From Marmoricola sp. (GTDB taxonomy: Bacteria; Actinomycetota; Actinomycetes; Propionibacteriales; Nocardioidaceae): a stretch of 6,426 nt of DNA. The position numbers and the translations under genes are program-made. Position 1 is the first letter of the stretch. Every line of letters starts with the position of its first letter. The notes below the pieces were generated by a model. The model saw nothing but the letters and a program-made list of their open reading frames with translations, searched no databases and was not told where the DNA came from. Positions 1 through 5,590 of the stretch are shown one piece after another. The DNA is taken from contig JASLCW010000160.1 in NCBI GenBank assembly GCA_030151765.1, positions 1-6,426 of the forward strand, read 5' to 3'.

Positions 1-684
1 CTTGATCTCGTACTGGACCGCGAAGGCCTCGGTGGTCTCACCGAAGTTCCAGCCGGCCTTGAAGGCGGTGATGTTCGCGTCGCGGATGTCCGGCACCTTG
101 GCGAAGCGCTTGGTGAGGAAGTCGATCGTGGTCTCGGTCGGGCGGCCGTACATCCACGACAACAGGCCCAGCGCGAACATGTTCTTCGCCCGCGCCGCGT
201 CCTTGCGGGAGAGGCCGAACTCCTTGACCGCCTCGACCGTCATGCCGGTCAGGTCGAGCACCGAGAGGTTGTACTCCTGCGCCAGGGAACCGGCGCCTTC
301 CTCCTCCAGCGGGTTCGCGTCGTAGCCGGCCTTGGCCAGGTTGCGCCCGGAGAAGTCGTGGGAGTCCACGATGATCGCGGTGCCCTTGCGCATGTCGTGC
401 AGGTTGGCCTTCAGCGCCGCCGGGTTCATCGCCACCAACACGTCGGGCGCATCGCCCGCGGTCAAGATGTCGTGATCGGCGAAATGCACCTGGAAGGACG
501 ACACGCCGGGCAGCGTGCCCTGCGGTGCCCGGATCTCCGCCGGGAAGTTCGGGAAGGTCGACAAGTCGTTGCCGAACGCTGCCGATTCCTGGGTGAACCG
601 GTCACCGGTCAACTGCATGCCATCGCCGGAGTCACCTGCGAACCGGATGATCACCCGGTCGAGCTGTTGGACCTGCTTGGTCAC
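1..684 (-). CDS. korA: 2-oxoacid:ferredoxin oxidoreductase subunit alpha, N-terminal part (KorA), cut by window edge
   Basis: The minus strand reads through 228 codons without a stop and leaves the window at base 1. The protein starts TKQVQQLDRVIIRFAGDSGDGM after the initiator. The AGDSGDGMQ segment (residues 16-24) is the hallmark opening of the gamma domain that actinobacterial KorA carries fused ahead of its alpha (pyrimidine-binding) domain. Later segments such as VAMNPAAL and KNMFALGLL also fit the gamma domain. Known family role: with KorB (thiamine diphosphate and Fe-S subunit) it oxidises 2-oxoglutarate to succinyl-CoA and CO2, reducing ferredoxin in the cytoplasm. KorB is normally encoded directly downstream, here outside the window. 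The GTG at 684 is preferred as start because AGAAGG lies 8 nt upstream and homologues begin at this KQVQQLDR segment. An in-frame ATG at 732 would add 16 residues but lacks a ribosome site. A 2-oxoacid other than 2-oxoglutarate cannot be excluded from this fragment. Confidence 0.93.
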   Translation of the reverse strand, partial: MTKQVQQLDRVIIRFAGDSGDGMQLTGDRFTQESAAFGNDLSTFPNFPAEIRAPQGTLPGVSSFQVHFADHDILTAGDAPDVLVAMNPAALKANLHDMRKGTAIIVDSHDFSGRNLAKAGYDANPLEEEGAGSLAQEYNLSVLDLTGMTVEAVKEFGLSRKDAARAKNMFALGLLSWMYGRPTETTIDFLTKRFAKVPDIRDANITAFKAGWNFGETTEAFAVQYEIK

Positions 685-692
685 GGGTCGCG

Positions 693-698
693 CCTTCT
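693..698 (-). promoter_or_regulatory. Ribosome binding site deciding the korA start
   Basis: On the minus strand AGAAGG (inside a purine run GAGAGAAGG) sits 8 nt before the GTG at 684. The alternative ATG at 732 has only AGGA about 14 nt away. This favours the shorter protein. Confidence 0.65.
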
Positions 699-744
699 CT
701 CTCGGCCCGATTCGCGTGCGGGCCCTCGCCATGCGTACGGCGAC

Positions 745-750
745 ATCCTA
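745..750 (-). promoter_or_regulatory. Possible -10 box for korA
   Basis: The minus strand reads TAGGAT, which fits the actinobacterial TANNNT pattern. Initiation would fall near base 738, giving a leader of about 54 nt before the GTG at 684. No good -35 is visible; the bases at the right distance are the half-site TAGAAC of the neighbouring palindrome. A protein bound there would occlude this promoter. Weak evidence on its own. Confidence 0.25.
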
Positions 751-759
751 AGGCCGAAA

Positions 760-773
760 TAGAACCTGTTCTA
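760..773. promoter_or_regulatory. KstR-type TetR operator palindrome upstream of korA
   Basis: TAGAACCTGTTCTA is a perfect inverted repeat with 6-bp arms and a 2-bp centre. It matches every fixed position of the published KstR consensus TNNAACNNGTTNNA, the site used by the TetR-family repressor of sterol catabolism in mycolic actinomycetes. It lies 76 bp upstream of the korA GTG and about 200 bp upstream of subI, so korA is the likelier target. The match is seen in the sequence. That the binding protein is KstR, rather than another TetR acyl-CoA-responsive regulator, is inference. Confidence 0.5.
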
Positions 774-859
774 GTGGGCCGGTCGAGAGGGCCGCGCCGT
801 GCGCGTCGTTGCGCTTTCCACGATATCGCCCGCTCCGGGCGCATGGCGCACATCTCAGG

Positions 860-873
860 GTGAGCGGAGTCAC
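860..873. promoter_or_regulatory. CRP-like palindrome GTGA-N6-TCAC upstream of subI
   Basis: GTGAGCGGAGTCAC contains both conserved half-sites of the CRP/FNR-family operator at the correct 6-bp spacing. The usual outer T and A of TGTGAN6TCACA are absent (G and T here). It lies about 100 bp before the subI start and upstream of the candidate -10 at 905. Such a core could arise by chance, so this is only a candidate activator or repressor site. Confidence 0.35.
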
Positions 874-934
874 TTTCTGTAGAAGGTGCAGCGAAACTTG
901 TATGTATAGTAGTCTTCTAGAGTTAAGTAAATGA
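860..934 (+). CDS. Possible Cys/Ser-rich leader peptide upstream of the sulfate operon
   Basis: A GTG at 860 opens 24 codons ending in TGA at 932-934, 40 nt before subI. The peptide contains three cysteines within eight residues (C7, C10, C14; codons at 878, 887 and 899) and five serines. The core reads TFCRRCSETCMYSS. Cysteine is the end product of sulfate assimilation, and cysteine-rich upstream ORFs that sense cysteine supply through ribosome stalling or attenuation are known in mycobacteria. Against it, no Shine-Dalgarno precedes the GTG, so translation would have to be leaderless and no clear -10 is placed for that. The cysteines are also not consecutive, and the codons include a rare TTA. 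If transcription really starts near 917 (see the -10 at 905) the ORF is not transcribed at all. Confidence 0.22.
   Translation: MSGVTFCRRCSETCMYSSLLELSK
905..910 (+). promoter_or_regulatory. subI: Candidate -10 box for the subI operon
   Basis: TATAGT matches 5 of 6 bases of the sigma-70 type -10 consensus and lies in the only AT-rich patch of the region (bases 894-934 are about 27% GC). Initiation would fall near 917, giving a leader of about 58 nt. No recognisable -35 lies 16-18 bp upstream, where GAAGGT is found, so an activator may be needed, or the real promoter is elsewhere. Confidence 0.35.
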
Positions 935-954
935 CCCGGGTAGATCTTCCTGGG
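935..954 (+). other. Leader hairpin just before the subI ribosome site
   Basis: CCCGGG (935-940) can pair with CCTGGG (949-954), one pair being G-U, around an 8-nt loop. It begins at the base after the stop of the possible leader ORF and ends 7 nt before the AAGGAG of subI. A competing perfect palindrome TGGGCCCA (951-958) overlaps its right arm, so two mutually exclusive folds are possible. No U-run follows, so this is not a standard intrinsic terminator. Confidence 0.35.
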
Positions 955-961
955 CCCAGTC

Positions 962-967
962 AAGGAG
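962..967 (+). promoter_or_regulatory. subI: Ribosome binding site of subI
   Basis: AAGGAG sits 7 nt before the GTG at 975. It is a near-perfect Shine-Dalgarno and fixes the start, which is followed at once by a lipoprotein signal peptide. Confidence 0.8.
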
Positions 968-974
968 CAGAACC

Positions 975-2024
975 GTGAGCACATCCACGAACCGAATCCG
1001 ACGGACCGCCTCGGGGCGCGTTGTCGCGCTGACCGCCGTCAGCGCTGCCGCACTCACGCTGGCCGGCTGCGCCGGTACGTCGTCGGGTGGCTCCGACGGC
1101 AAGTCCGTGAGCATCGCGGGCTTCTCCGTCCTGCAGACCGCCAACAAGCAGGTCATCGCCGACTTCCAGAAGACCGCAGACGGCAAGGGCGTCAGCTTCA
1201 CCCAGTCGTACGGCGCCTCGGGCGATCAGGCCCGCGCCGTCCTCGGTGGCCTGAAGGCCGACGAGGTGCACCTCTCCCTCCAGCCCGACGTGCAGAAGCT
1301 CGTCGACGGCGGGCTCGTCGACAAGTCCTGGGCGGACGGGCCGAACAAGGGCGTCATCACCCAGTCGGTCGTCGTTCTGGTCGTCCGCAAGGGCAACCCG
1401 AAGCACATCACCGGCTGGAACGACCTGGTGAAGCCGGGCGTCAAGATCGTCACCCCCAACCCGGGCTCGTCGGGCTCGGCGAAGTGGAACATCCTGGCGG
1501 CGTACGGCTCGCAGATTGCGCAGGGCAAGAGCCCGGCGGAGGCGACCGACTTCCTCAAGAAGCTGATCGCCAACACGGCGGCGCTGCCGAGCAGCGGACA
1601 CGACGCGACCACTGCCTTCCAGAGCGGCACCGGCGACGTGCTCCTCTCCTACGAGGACGAGGCCATCGAGGCGCGGCAGGCCGGTGCGGACTTCGACTAC
1701 GTCGTACCCGCGCAGACTCTGCTGATCCAGAACACCGGCGCGCTCACCACCAAGGCGAGTGCGGCAGCGAAGAAGTTCCTCGCCTTCCAGCTCAGCACCG
1801 AGGGCCAGACCGACTACGCCGAGCAGGGCTTCCGGCCGCTCGACCCGTCGATCAAGGTCGACGTGAAGGGCGCCAACGACCCGAGCAATCCCTTCCCGGC
1901 CCCGGCGAAGCTGCTCACCATCGACCAGGACTTCGGCGGCTGGGACCAGGCCAACACGAAGTTCTTCGACGAGACCAACGGCGTCGTGACCAAGCTGCTC
2001 GCGGCCGCCGGCAAGTCCAGCTGA
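975..2024 (+). CDS. subI: Sulfate/thiosulfate ABC transporter substrate-binding lipoprotein
   Basis: A 349-residue extracytoplasmic protein that captures sulfate (or thiosulfate) and delivers it to the CysT/CysW channel. The N-terminus is a lipoprotein signal: basic residues 7-15, a hydrophobic core 16-30 and the lipobox LAGC with the acylated cysteine at 32, then a Gly/Ser-rich tether. The mature part shows typical sulfate-binding-protein segments: SYGASGDQARAV (78-89), HLSLQPDV (99-106), GLV followed by W (113-119), TPNPGSSGSAKWN (160-172) and GDVLLSYEDEA further on. Length is normal for the SBP/CysP family. The GTG start follows AAGGAG. The stop TGA shares its A with the ATG of cysT, and the order subI-cysT-cysW-cysA matches mycobacteria. 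Molybdate binding is unlikely because the permeases and ATPase are also sulfate-type. Sulfate versus thiosulfate preference cannot be read from sequence. Confidence 0.95.
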   Translation: MSTSTNRIRRTASGRVVALTAVSAAALTLAGCAGTSSGGSDGKSVSIAGFSVLQTANKQVIADFQKTADGKGVSFTQSYGASGDQARAVLGGLKADEVHLSLQPDVQKLVDGGLVDKSWADGPNKGVITQSVVVLVVRKGNPKHITGWNDLVKPGVKIVTPNPGSSGSAKWNILAAYGSQIAQGKSPAEATDFLKKLIANTAALPSSGHDATTAFQSGTGDVLLSYEDEAIEARQAGADFDYVVPAQTLLIQNTGALTTKASAAAKKFLAFQLSTEGQTDYAEQGFRPLDPSIKVDVKGANDPSNPFPAPAKLLTIDQDFGGWDQANTKFFDETNGVVTKLLAAAGKSS

Positions 2025-2875
2025 TGTCTGTGGCAACAGTCTCCCGCCCGGGTACGGCGCGCAAGCGCCGTACCCGGGCTCCGGGGCATCTGGGCAACAG
2101 CGCCACACTGGCTCTCGGAGTCTCGGTCGGCTGGTTCTCGCTGCTGGTGCTGATCCCGCTGGCGGCGATCCTCGTGTCGGCGAGCACCAACGGCTGGTCC
2201 GGCTTCGTCGAGGTGGTCACGAGCTCGCAGACCGCGGCGGCGATCCGGCTCACGGTCGCGGAGTCGCTCGCCGTCACCGTCCTCAATGTCGTCATGGGTA
2301 CGGCGCTCGCGTGGGTGCTGGTCCGGGATCGCTTCTGGGGCAAGCGGCTGCTCGACATCGTGATCGACGTCCCCTTCGCGCTGCCGACGATCGTGGCCGG
2401 CCTGGTCCTGCTCGCGCTGTACGGTCAGCAGTCGCCGCTGGGCATCAACCTCGCCAACACCCGGTACGCCGTCTTCGGCGCGCTCGCCTTCGTGACCCTG
2501 CCCTTCGTGGTCCGGACCGTCCAGCCGGTGCTCGAAACCCTGGAGCGGGACACCGAGGAAGCCGCTGCCTCCCTAGGGGCCACTCGTGCGACGGTCTTCC
2601 GTCGCGTCGTGCTGCCCTCGCTGGTGCCCGCGATCACCGCCGGTGCCGCACTCGCCTTCGCGCGGGCGATCGGCGAATACGGCTCGCTGGTGCTGCTCTC
2701 CGGCAACCTGCCGAACCGCACCGAGGTCGCGTCCGTGCGGATCCTGTCCTACATCGAATCCGGCGACCAGGCCGCGGCCGCGTCCGTCGCGGCGATCCTG
2801 CTGGTCGTCTCGCTGATCGTCATCGTCGGGCTGGACATCCTGGCCCGGCGCGTCCAGCGGAAGCGGGAGGCGTGA
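2024..2875 (+). CDS. cysT: Sulfate ABC transporter permease CysT (CysU)
   Basis: A 283-residue inner-membrane permease, one half of the sulfate channel with CysW. A basic, probably cytosolic tail (residues 8-18, rich in Arg/Lys) precedes the first membrane segment (about 29-52). The second covers about 73-100, followed by the conserved DVPFALPTIVAGL (115-127). The EAA loop that docks on the ATPase is EEAAASLGA (178-186), followed by FARAIGEYGS, typical of CysT. The ATG at 2024 overlaps the subI stop by one base. No Shine-Dalgarno precedes it, so translation probably depends on ribosomes finishing subI. A GTG at 2030 is also in frame. A perfect stem-loop lies in codons 8-19. No start codon lies between this hairpin and the first membrane helix, so initiation must occur upstream of the hairpin. 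Confidence 0.95.
   Translation: MSVATVSRPGTARKRRTRAPGHLGNSATLALGVSVGWFSLLVLIPLAAILVSASTNGWSGFVEVVTSSQTAAAIRLTVAESLAVTVLNVVMGTALAWVLVRDRFWGKRLLDIVIDVPFALPTIVAGLVLLALYGQQSPLGINLANTRYAVFGALAFVTLPFVVRTVQPVLETLERDTEEAAASLGATRATVFRRVVLPSLVPAITAGAALAFARAIGEYGSLVLLSGNLPNRTEVASVRILSYIESGDQAAAASVAAILLVVSLIVIVGLDILARRVQRKREA
2046..2079 (+). other. Perfect 15-bp stem with GCAA tetraloop at the subI/cysT junction
   Basis: GCCCGGGTACGGCGC (2046-2060) and GCGCCGTACCCGGGC (2065-2079) are exact reverse complements separated by GCAA, a GNRA-type tetraloop. The structure begins 22 nt after the subI stop and at +23 of cysT, so it is inside the cysT coding sequence. No U-run follows. Comparable stem-loops behind the binding-protein gene in other ABC operons (for example malE-malF) stabilise the upstream mRNA or reduce downstream expression, giving an excess of binding protein. 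That role here is inference. Confidence 0.7.
2865..2870 (+). promoter_or_regulatory. cysW: Ribosome binding site of cysW inside the cysT end
   Basis: GGGAGG lies 4 nt before the ATG at 2875. The spacing is slightly short but workable. It is embedded in the last codons of cysT, so cysW can start on its own as well as by coupling. Confidence 0.5.
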
Positions 2876-3720
2876 TGGCGACGACGACCGCGCCGACCAA
2901 GGGTGCCTATCTGCGCGAGCCGGCCGGTGTCCGCTGGGGTCTGCGCCTCTTGACCGTCGGCTATGTGGTCATGCTCGTCGCCTGGCCGACGGCGATGGTC
3001 TTCAAGAATGCCTTCGCGGGAGGCATCGGCGCCTTCTTCAAGGTCTTCTCCGAGCCGGACGTCTCGCACGCGCTCTCCCTCACCGCGACCATCACGGTGT
3101 GGGCGGTGCTGATCAACCTGGTCTTCGGCGTCACCATCTCGCTCTTGCTGGTGCGCTACGAATTCCCCGGGAAGCGGCTGCTCTCGGTGCTGATCGACGT
3201 ACCGCTGTCGATCTCGCCGGTCGTCGTCGGCCTCGCGCTGATGCTGGTCTACAACGGCCGCACCGGATGGTTCGGCCCGACTCTCGAGTCGTGGGGTCTC
3301 CAGGTCGTCTTCTCGGTCCCCGGCATGGTGATGGCAACGGTCTTCGTGGCGCTGCCGCTGGTGATTCGCGAGGTCGTGCCGGTGCTGCAGGAGATCGGCG
3401 ACGACCAGGAGCAGGCGGCCCGATCGCTCGGTGCCAGTGGCGTCCAGGTCTTCCGCCGGATCACACTGCCGGCGATCAAGTGGGCGATCGTGTACGGCGT
3501 CGTCCTGGCGACCGCCCGCTCCATCGGTGAGTTCGGGGCGATGAAGATCGTCTCCGGCAACATCGTCGGCCAGTCCCAGACCGCGACTCTCGTGGTCGAG
3601 CAGGAATACCAGAACTTCAACCAGCACGGGGCCTACGTGATCGCCGCCCTGCTCGCGCTCGTGGCCATGCTCTGCCTGGTCGTCGTCTCCGTGCTCCGTC
3701 CGAAGGAGGACGAATCGTGA
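2875..3720 (+). CDS. cysW: Sulfate ABC transporter permease CysW
   Basis: A 281-residue inner-membrane protein, the second channel subunit. The first membrane segment is at about 23-43, the next at about 68-93. The CysW-type motif DVPLSISPVVVGL (108-120) contrasts with the CysT version (FALPT), which separates the two permeases. The EAA loop is EQAARSLGA (179-187), where Gln replaces the first Ala-side Glu/Ala of the strict motif, followed by TLPAIKWAIVYGV and ARSIGEFGA, both typical of CysW. The C-terminus ends in a hydrophobic helix and a charged tail. The ATG overlaps the cysT stop by one base (TGATG) and the stop overlaps the cysA start by four bases (GTGA). Full length and intact. Confidence 0.95.
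   Translation: MATTTAPTKGAYLREPAGVRWGLRLLTVGYVVMLVAWPTAMVFKNAFAGGIGAFFKVFSEPDVSHALSLTATITVWAVLINLVFGVTISLLLVRYEFPGKRLLSVLIDVPLSISPVVVGLALMLVYNGRTGWFGPTLESWGLQVVFSVPGMVMATVFVALPLVIREVVPVLQEIGDDQEQAARSLGASGVQVFRRITLPAIKWAIVYGVVLATARSIGEFGAMKIVSGNIVGQSQTATLVVEQEYQNFNQHGAYVIAALLALVAMLCLVVVSVLRPKEDES
3703..3710 (+). promoter_or_regulatory. cysA: Strong ribosome binding site of cysA
   Basis: AAGGAGGA, the best Shine-Dalgarno in the operon, lies 6 nt before the GTG at 3717, inside the cysW end. It supports the GTG start and suggests efficient translation of the ATPase. Confidence 0.75.
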
Positions 3721-4700
3721 GTATCCGTGTCAACGGCGTCACCCGCCGGTTCGGTGACTTCGTCGCCCTCGACGATGTCAGCGTCGACCTGCCCACCGGT
3801 CAGCTTACCGCCCTGCTCGGCCCGTCCGGTGGCGGCAAGTCGACGCTGCTGCGGATCATCGCCGGGCTCGAGTCCGCCGATGCCGGCACGGTCGAGATCG
3901 AGGGCACCGAGGCGACGCATCTGCCGCCGCAGAAGCGCAATGTCGGCTTCGTCTTCCAGCACTACGCGGCCTTCAAGCACATGACCGTCGCGAAGAATGT
4001 CGCCTTCGGTCTGGAGATCCGCAAGCGGGACAAGGCGGAGATCAAGCGCAAGGTCGACGAGCTGCTGGAGCTGGTGCACCTGAGCCAGTTCGCGGATCGG
4101 CTGCCGGCGCAGCTCTCGGGTGGCCAGCGGCAGCGCATGGCGCTGGCCCGCGCGCTCGCGGTGGAGCCGTCGGTGCTCCTGCTCGACGAGCCCTTCGGTG
4201 CTCTGGACGCCAAGGTGCGCAAGGAACTGCGCGACTGGTTGCGGCGACTGCACGACGAGGTGCCGGTGACGACCGTCTTCGTGACGCACGACCAGGAGGA
4301 GGCTCTGGAGGTCGCCGACGAGATCGTGGTGATCAATCAGGGCCGCGTCGAGCAGGTCGGCACTCCCGACCAGCTGTACGACGCACCGGCCAATGACTTC
4401 GTGATGAGCTTCCTCGGCCCGGTCACCAAGCTCAACGGCAGCCTGGTCCGGCCGCACGACATCGACATCTTCGCCCACCCGGGCGTGGCCGGTAGCTATG
4501 CCGGCCGGATCCTCCGGGAGACCCGGGTCGGCTTCGAGGTCAGGCTCACCATCGAACTCGCCGTGCCGGGCCACGATCTGGTCCTGGCGACGGTGACTCG
4601 CGCGCATGCCCGCAGTCTCGGGCTGCGCGAGGGGCTCGACGTCTGGCTGGCCCCCACCAACGGGGCCGGCCAGGCGGTCCCCGAGATGACCGCCGTCTGA
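3717..4700 (+). CDS. cysA: Sulfate/thiosulfate import ATP-binding protein CysA
   Basis: A 327-residue cytosolic ATPase that powers sulfate import by docking on the EAA loops of CysT and CysW. All nucleotide-binding motifs are intact: Walker A GPSGGGKST (35-43), Q-loop FQHYAAF (80-86, Q81), signature LSGGQRQR (133-140), Walker B VLLLDEP (153-159), D-loop GALD (161-164) and switch histidine H191 in VTHDQEEA. The C-terminal 90 or so residues form a short TOBE-like regulatory domain with VRPHDIDIF. The protein is slightly shorter than the usual CysA (about 340-360 residues), mainly at the C-terminus. GTG at 3717 overlaps the cysW stop by four bases. It is the last gene of the operon; a large inverted repeat starts 6 bp after its stop. 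Confidence 0.95.
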   Translation: MSIRVNGVTRRFGDFVALDDVSVDLPTGQLTALLGPSGGGKSTLLRIIAGLESADAGTVEIEGTEATHLPPQKRNVGFVFQHYAAFKHMTVAKNVAFGLEIRKRDKAEIKRKVDELLELVHLSQFADRLPAQLSGGQRQRMALARALAVEPSVLLLDEPFGALDAKVRKELRDWLRRLHDEVPVTTVFVTHDQEEALEVADEIVVINQGRVEQVGTPDQLYDAPANDFVMSFLGPVTKLNGSLVRPHDIDIFAHPGVAGSYAGRILRETRVGFEVRLTIELAVPGHDLVLATVTRAHARSLGLREGLDVWLAPTNGAGQAVPEMTAV

Positions 4701-4705
4701 TCGAC

Positions 4706-4763
4706 CGCCGTACCGCTGTGGGTCAGTGCCTGTCTCCCGGCACCGGCGCCCGGCGGTACGGCG
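4706..4763. terminator. Probable bidirectional terminator between cysA and the convergent hydrolase gene
   Basis: CGCCGTACCGC (4706-4716) and GCGGTACGGCG (4753-4763) are exact reverse complements; two more pairs (T-G and G-C) extend the stem to 13 bp. The 32-nt interior holds a second hairpin, GTGCC (4726-4730) with GGCAC (4739-4743). The structure starts 6 bp after the cysA stop and lies 19 bp after the hydrolase stop on the other strand, where a shared terminator is expected. There is no T-run on either side, as is common for high-GC actinobacterial terminators, so function is inferred from position and symmetry. Confidence 0.6.
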
Positions 4764-4781
4764 CTTCGCCCTCTGCCCGCA

Positions 4782-5576
4782 TCACGCCCACACCTCGATG
4801 AAGTCGACGACCTTGCGGGCCAGGTCCTCGGGGATCTCCAGCATCGGGAAGTGGCTGTGTGCGTCGACCCGCTCGGCGTGGAACCACGGGTGTGCCTCGG
4901 CGACCGATCGCTGGGCCTGCAGGTAGTCGTCGTCCGCCGGCTGCGCATAGAGGTGCAGCGTCGGGCAGTCCAGACCGGAAAGGGCCTCGACCGGGGTGCC
5001 GTGCTCGTCGAAGCCGGCGGAGATCTCCCGGCCGGCGCGGCTCCAGTGGTCGAAGCCGTAGGCGCCCATCGAGGCGACGTAGTCACTGACGATGCCGGCG
5101 GTGTTCTCGTCGGACCACATCGCGAAGAGTGCGCCGCGTACCTCGGACCAGGCGCCGGGACTCTGGAGGCCTGCCAGTGCGTCGGCGAAGCCCGGCGGCG
5201 TGCCTAGGGGCATCCAGTCGACGAGGACGATCGCGGGCACCCGATGGGCACCGAGGCGGCGGCGGAGTTCGATGGCGAACCAGCCGGCGTGCGACAGGGT
5301 CACCGGGACCACCTGGTCGAGGCCGAGGCCTTCGATCAGGTCGAGCAGGTCGTCGACCTCGTCCATGGTGGTGAAGTCGTGCGTGGGTCGCTCGCGGTCA
5401 CCGTGGCCGACCAGGTCCGCGACGACCGTCCGGTGGTGTCGTGCCAGTGCTGCCGCCATCGGGTCGAAGACCTCGCGGCCGCCGCACCAGCCGGGGACGA
5501 GCAGCAGGGCGGGTCCGCCGGTGCCCAGGTCGTCGTACCCGCGGGTGGTGCTCCCCGGGTTCTGTAGTGCCGTCAT
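4782..5576 (-). CDS. Alpha/beta-hydrolase-fold protein resembling cofactor-free quinolone dioxygenases (Hod/Qdo type)
   Basis: A 264-residue cytosolic protein with no signal peptide. The alpha/beta-hydrolase triad is visible: Ser95 in the elbow TLSHAGW, Asp120 in LVDWMPLG and His242 in SHFPMLE. An oxyanion-side PGWCGG occurs at 28-33. Several stretches resemble 3-hydroxy-4-oxoquinaldine 2,4-dioxygenase (Hod) as I recall it: SH-x-GW, the DW after the Asp strand, GALFAMW (148-154), YGFDHWSRAGREI (173-185), QP (212-213), AEAHPWF (226-232) and the HFP around the catalytic His. Hod-family enzymes cleave N-heteroaromatic rings with O2 and no cofactor; others in this clade are plain hydrolases. The Hod histidine before the nucleophile is Leu94 here, so substrate and even chemistry may differ. 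The ATG at 5576 follows AAAGGAG; an upstream in-frame ATG at 5669 would run across both operators and into padR. It is divergent from padR, its probable regulator. Confidence 0.85.
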   Translation of the reverse strand: MTALQNPGSTTRGYDDLGTGGPALLLVPGWCGGREVFDPMAAALARHHRTVVADLVGHGDRERPTHDFTTMDEVDDLLDLIEGLGLDQVVPVTLSHAGWFAIELRRRLGAHRVPAIVLVDWMPLGTPPGFADALAGLQSPGAWSEVRGALFAMWSDENTAGIVSDYVASMGAYGFDHWSRAGREISAGFDEHGTPVEALSGLDCPTLHLYAQPADDDYLQAQRSVAEAHPWFHAERVDAHSHFPMLEIPEDLARKVVDFIEVWA

Positions 5577-5581
5577 GATCG

Positions 5582-5588
5582 CTCCTTT
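5582..5588 (-). promoter_or_regulatory. Ribosome binding site of the Hod-like gene
   Basis: Minus-strand AAAGGAG lies 5 nt before the ATG at 5576 and fixes that start. It ends only 2 bp from the first PadR-type palindrome, so the operator sits directly against the translation signal. Confidence 0.8.
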
Positions 5589-5590
5589 CA

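Noticed and set aside
685..732. ATG at 732 as the korA start
   Set aside because: In frame, but it lacks a ribosome site and adds 16 basic residues not expected in the family; GTG 684 has AGAAGG at good spacing.
760..773. Reading TAGAACCTGTTCTA as a LexA SOS box
   Set aside because: The actinobacterial SOS box is of the GAAC-N4-GTTC type; the spacer here is 2 bp, which fits the KstR pattern instead.
774..974. SAM-type riboswitch upstream of the sulfate operon
   Set aside because: I could not recognise the conserved core or a set of coaxial stems of any SAM class; only short local hairpins are supported.
960..2108. Long minus-strand open frame across subI
   Set aside because: Mirror frame of a high-GC gene; the translation is low-complexity Arg/Val/Gly/Leu-rich with no domain, while the plus strand encodes an intact SubI.
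2749..4607. Long minus-strand open frames opposite cysW and cysA
   Set aside because: Asp/His/Arg-rich shadow translations without recognisable motifs; both plus-strand genes are intact with full motifs.
975..4700. Operon as a molybdate (Mod) transporter
   Set aside because: Two distinct permeases of CysT and CysW type and sulfate-type binding-protein segments point to sulfate/thiosulfate; Mod systems usually have a single permease.
2050..4764. GGTACGGCGC recurring near 2051, 2297 and 4755 as a dispersed repeat family
   Set aside because: Only about 10 bp is shared, two copies belong to hairpin arms and one is plain coding sequence; common in GC-rich DNA.
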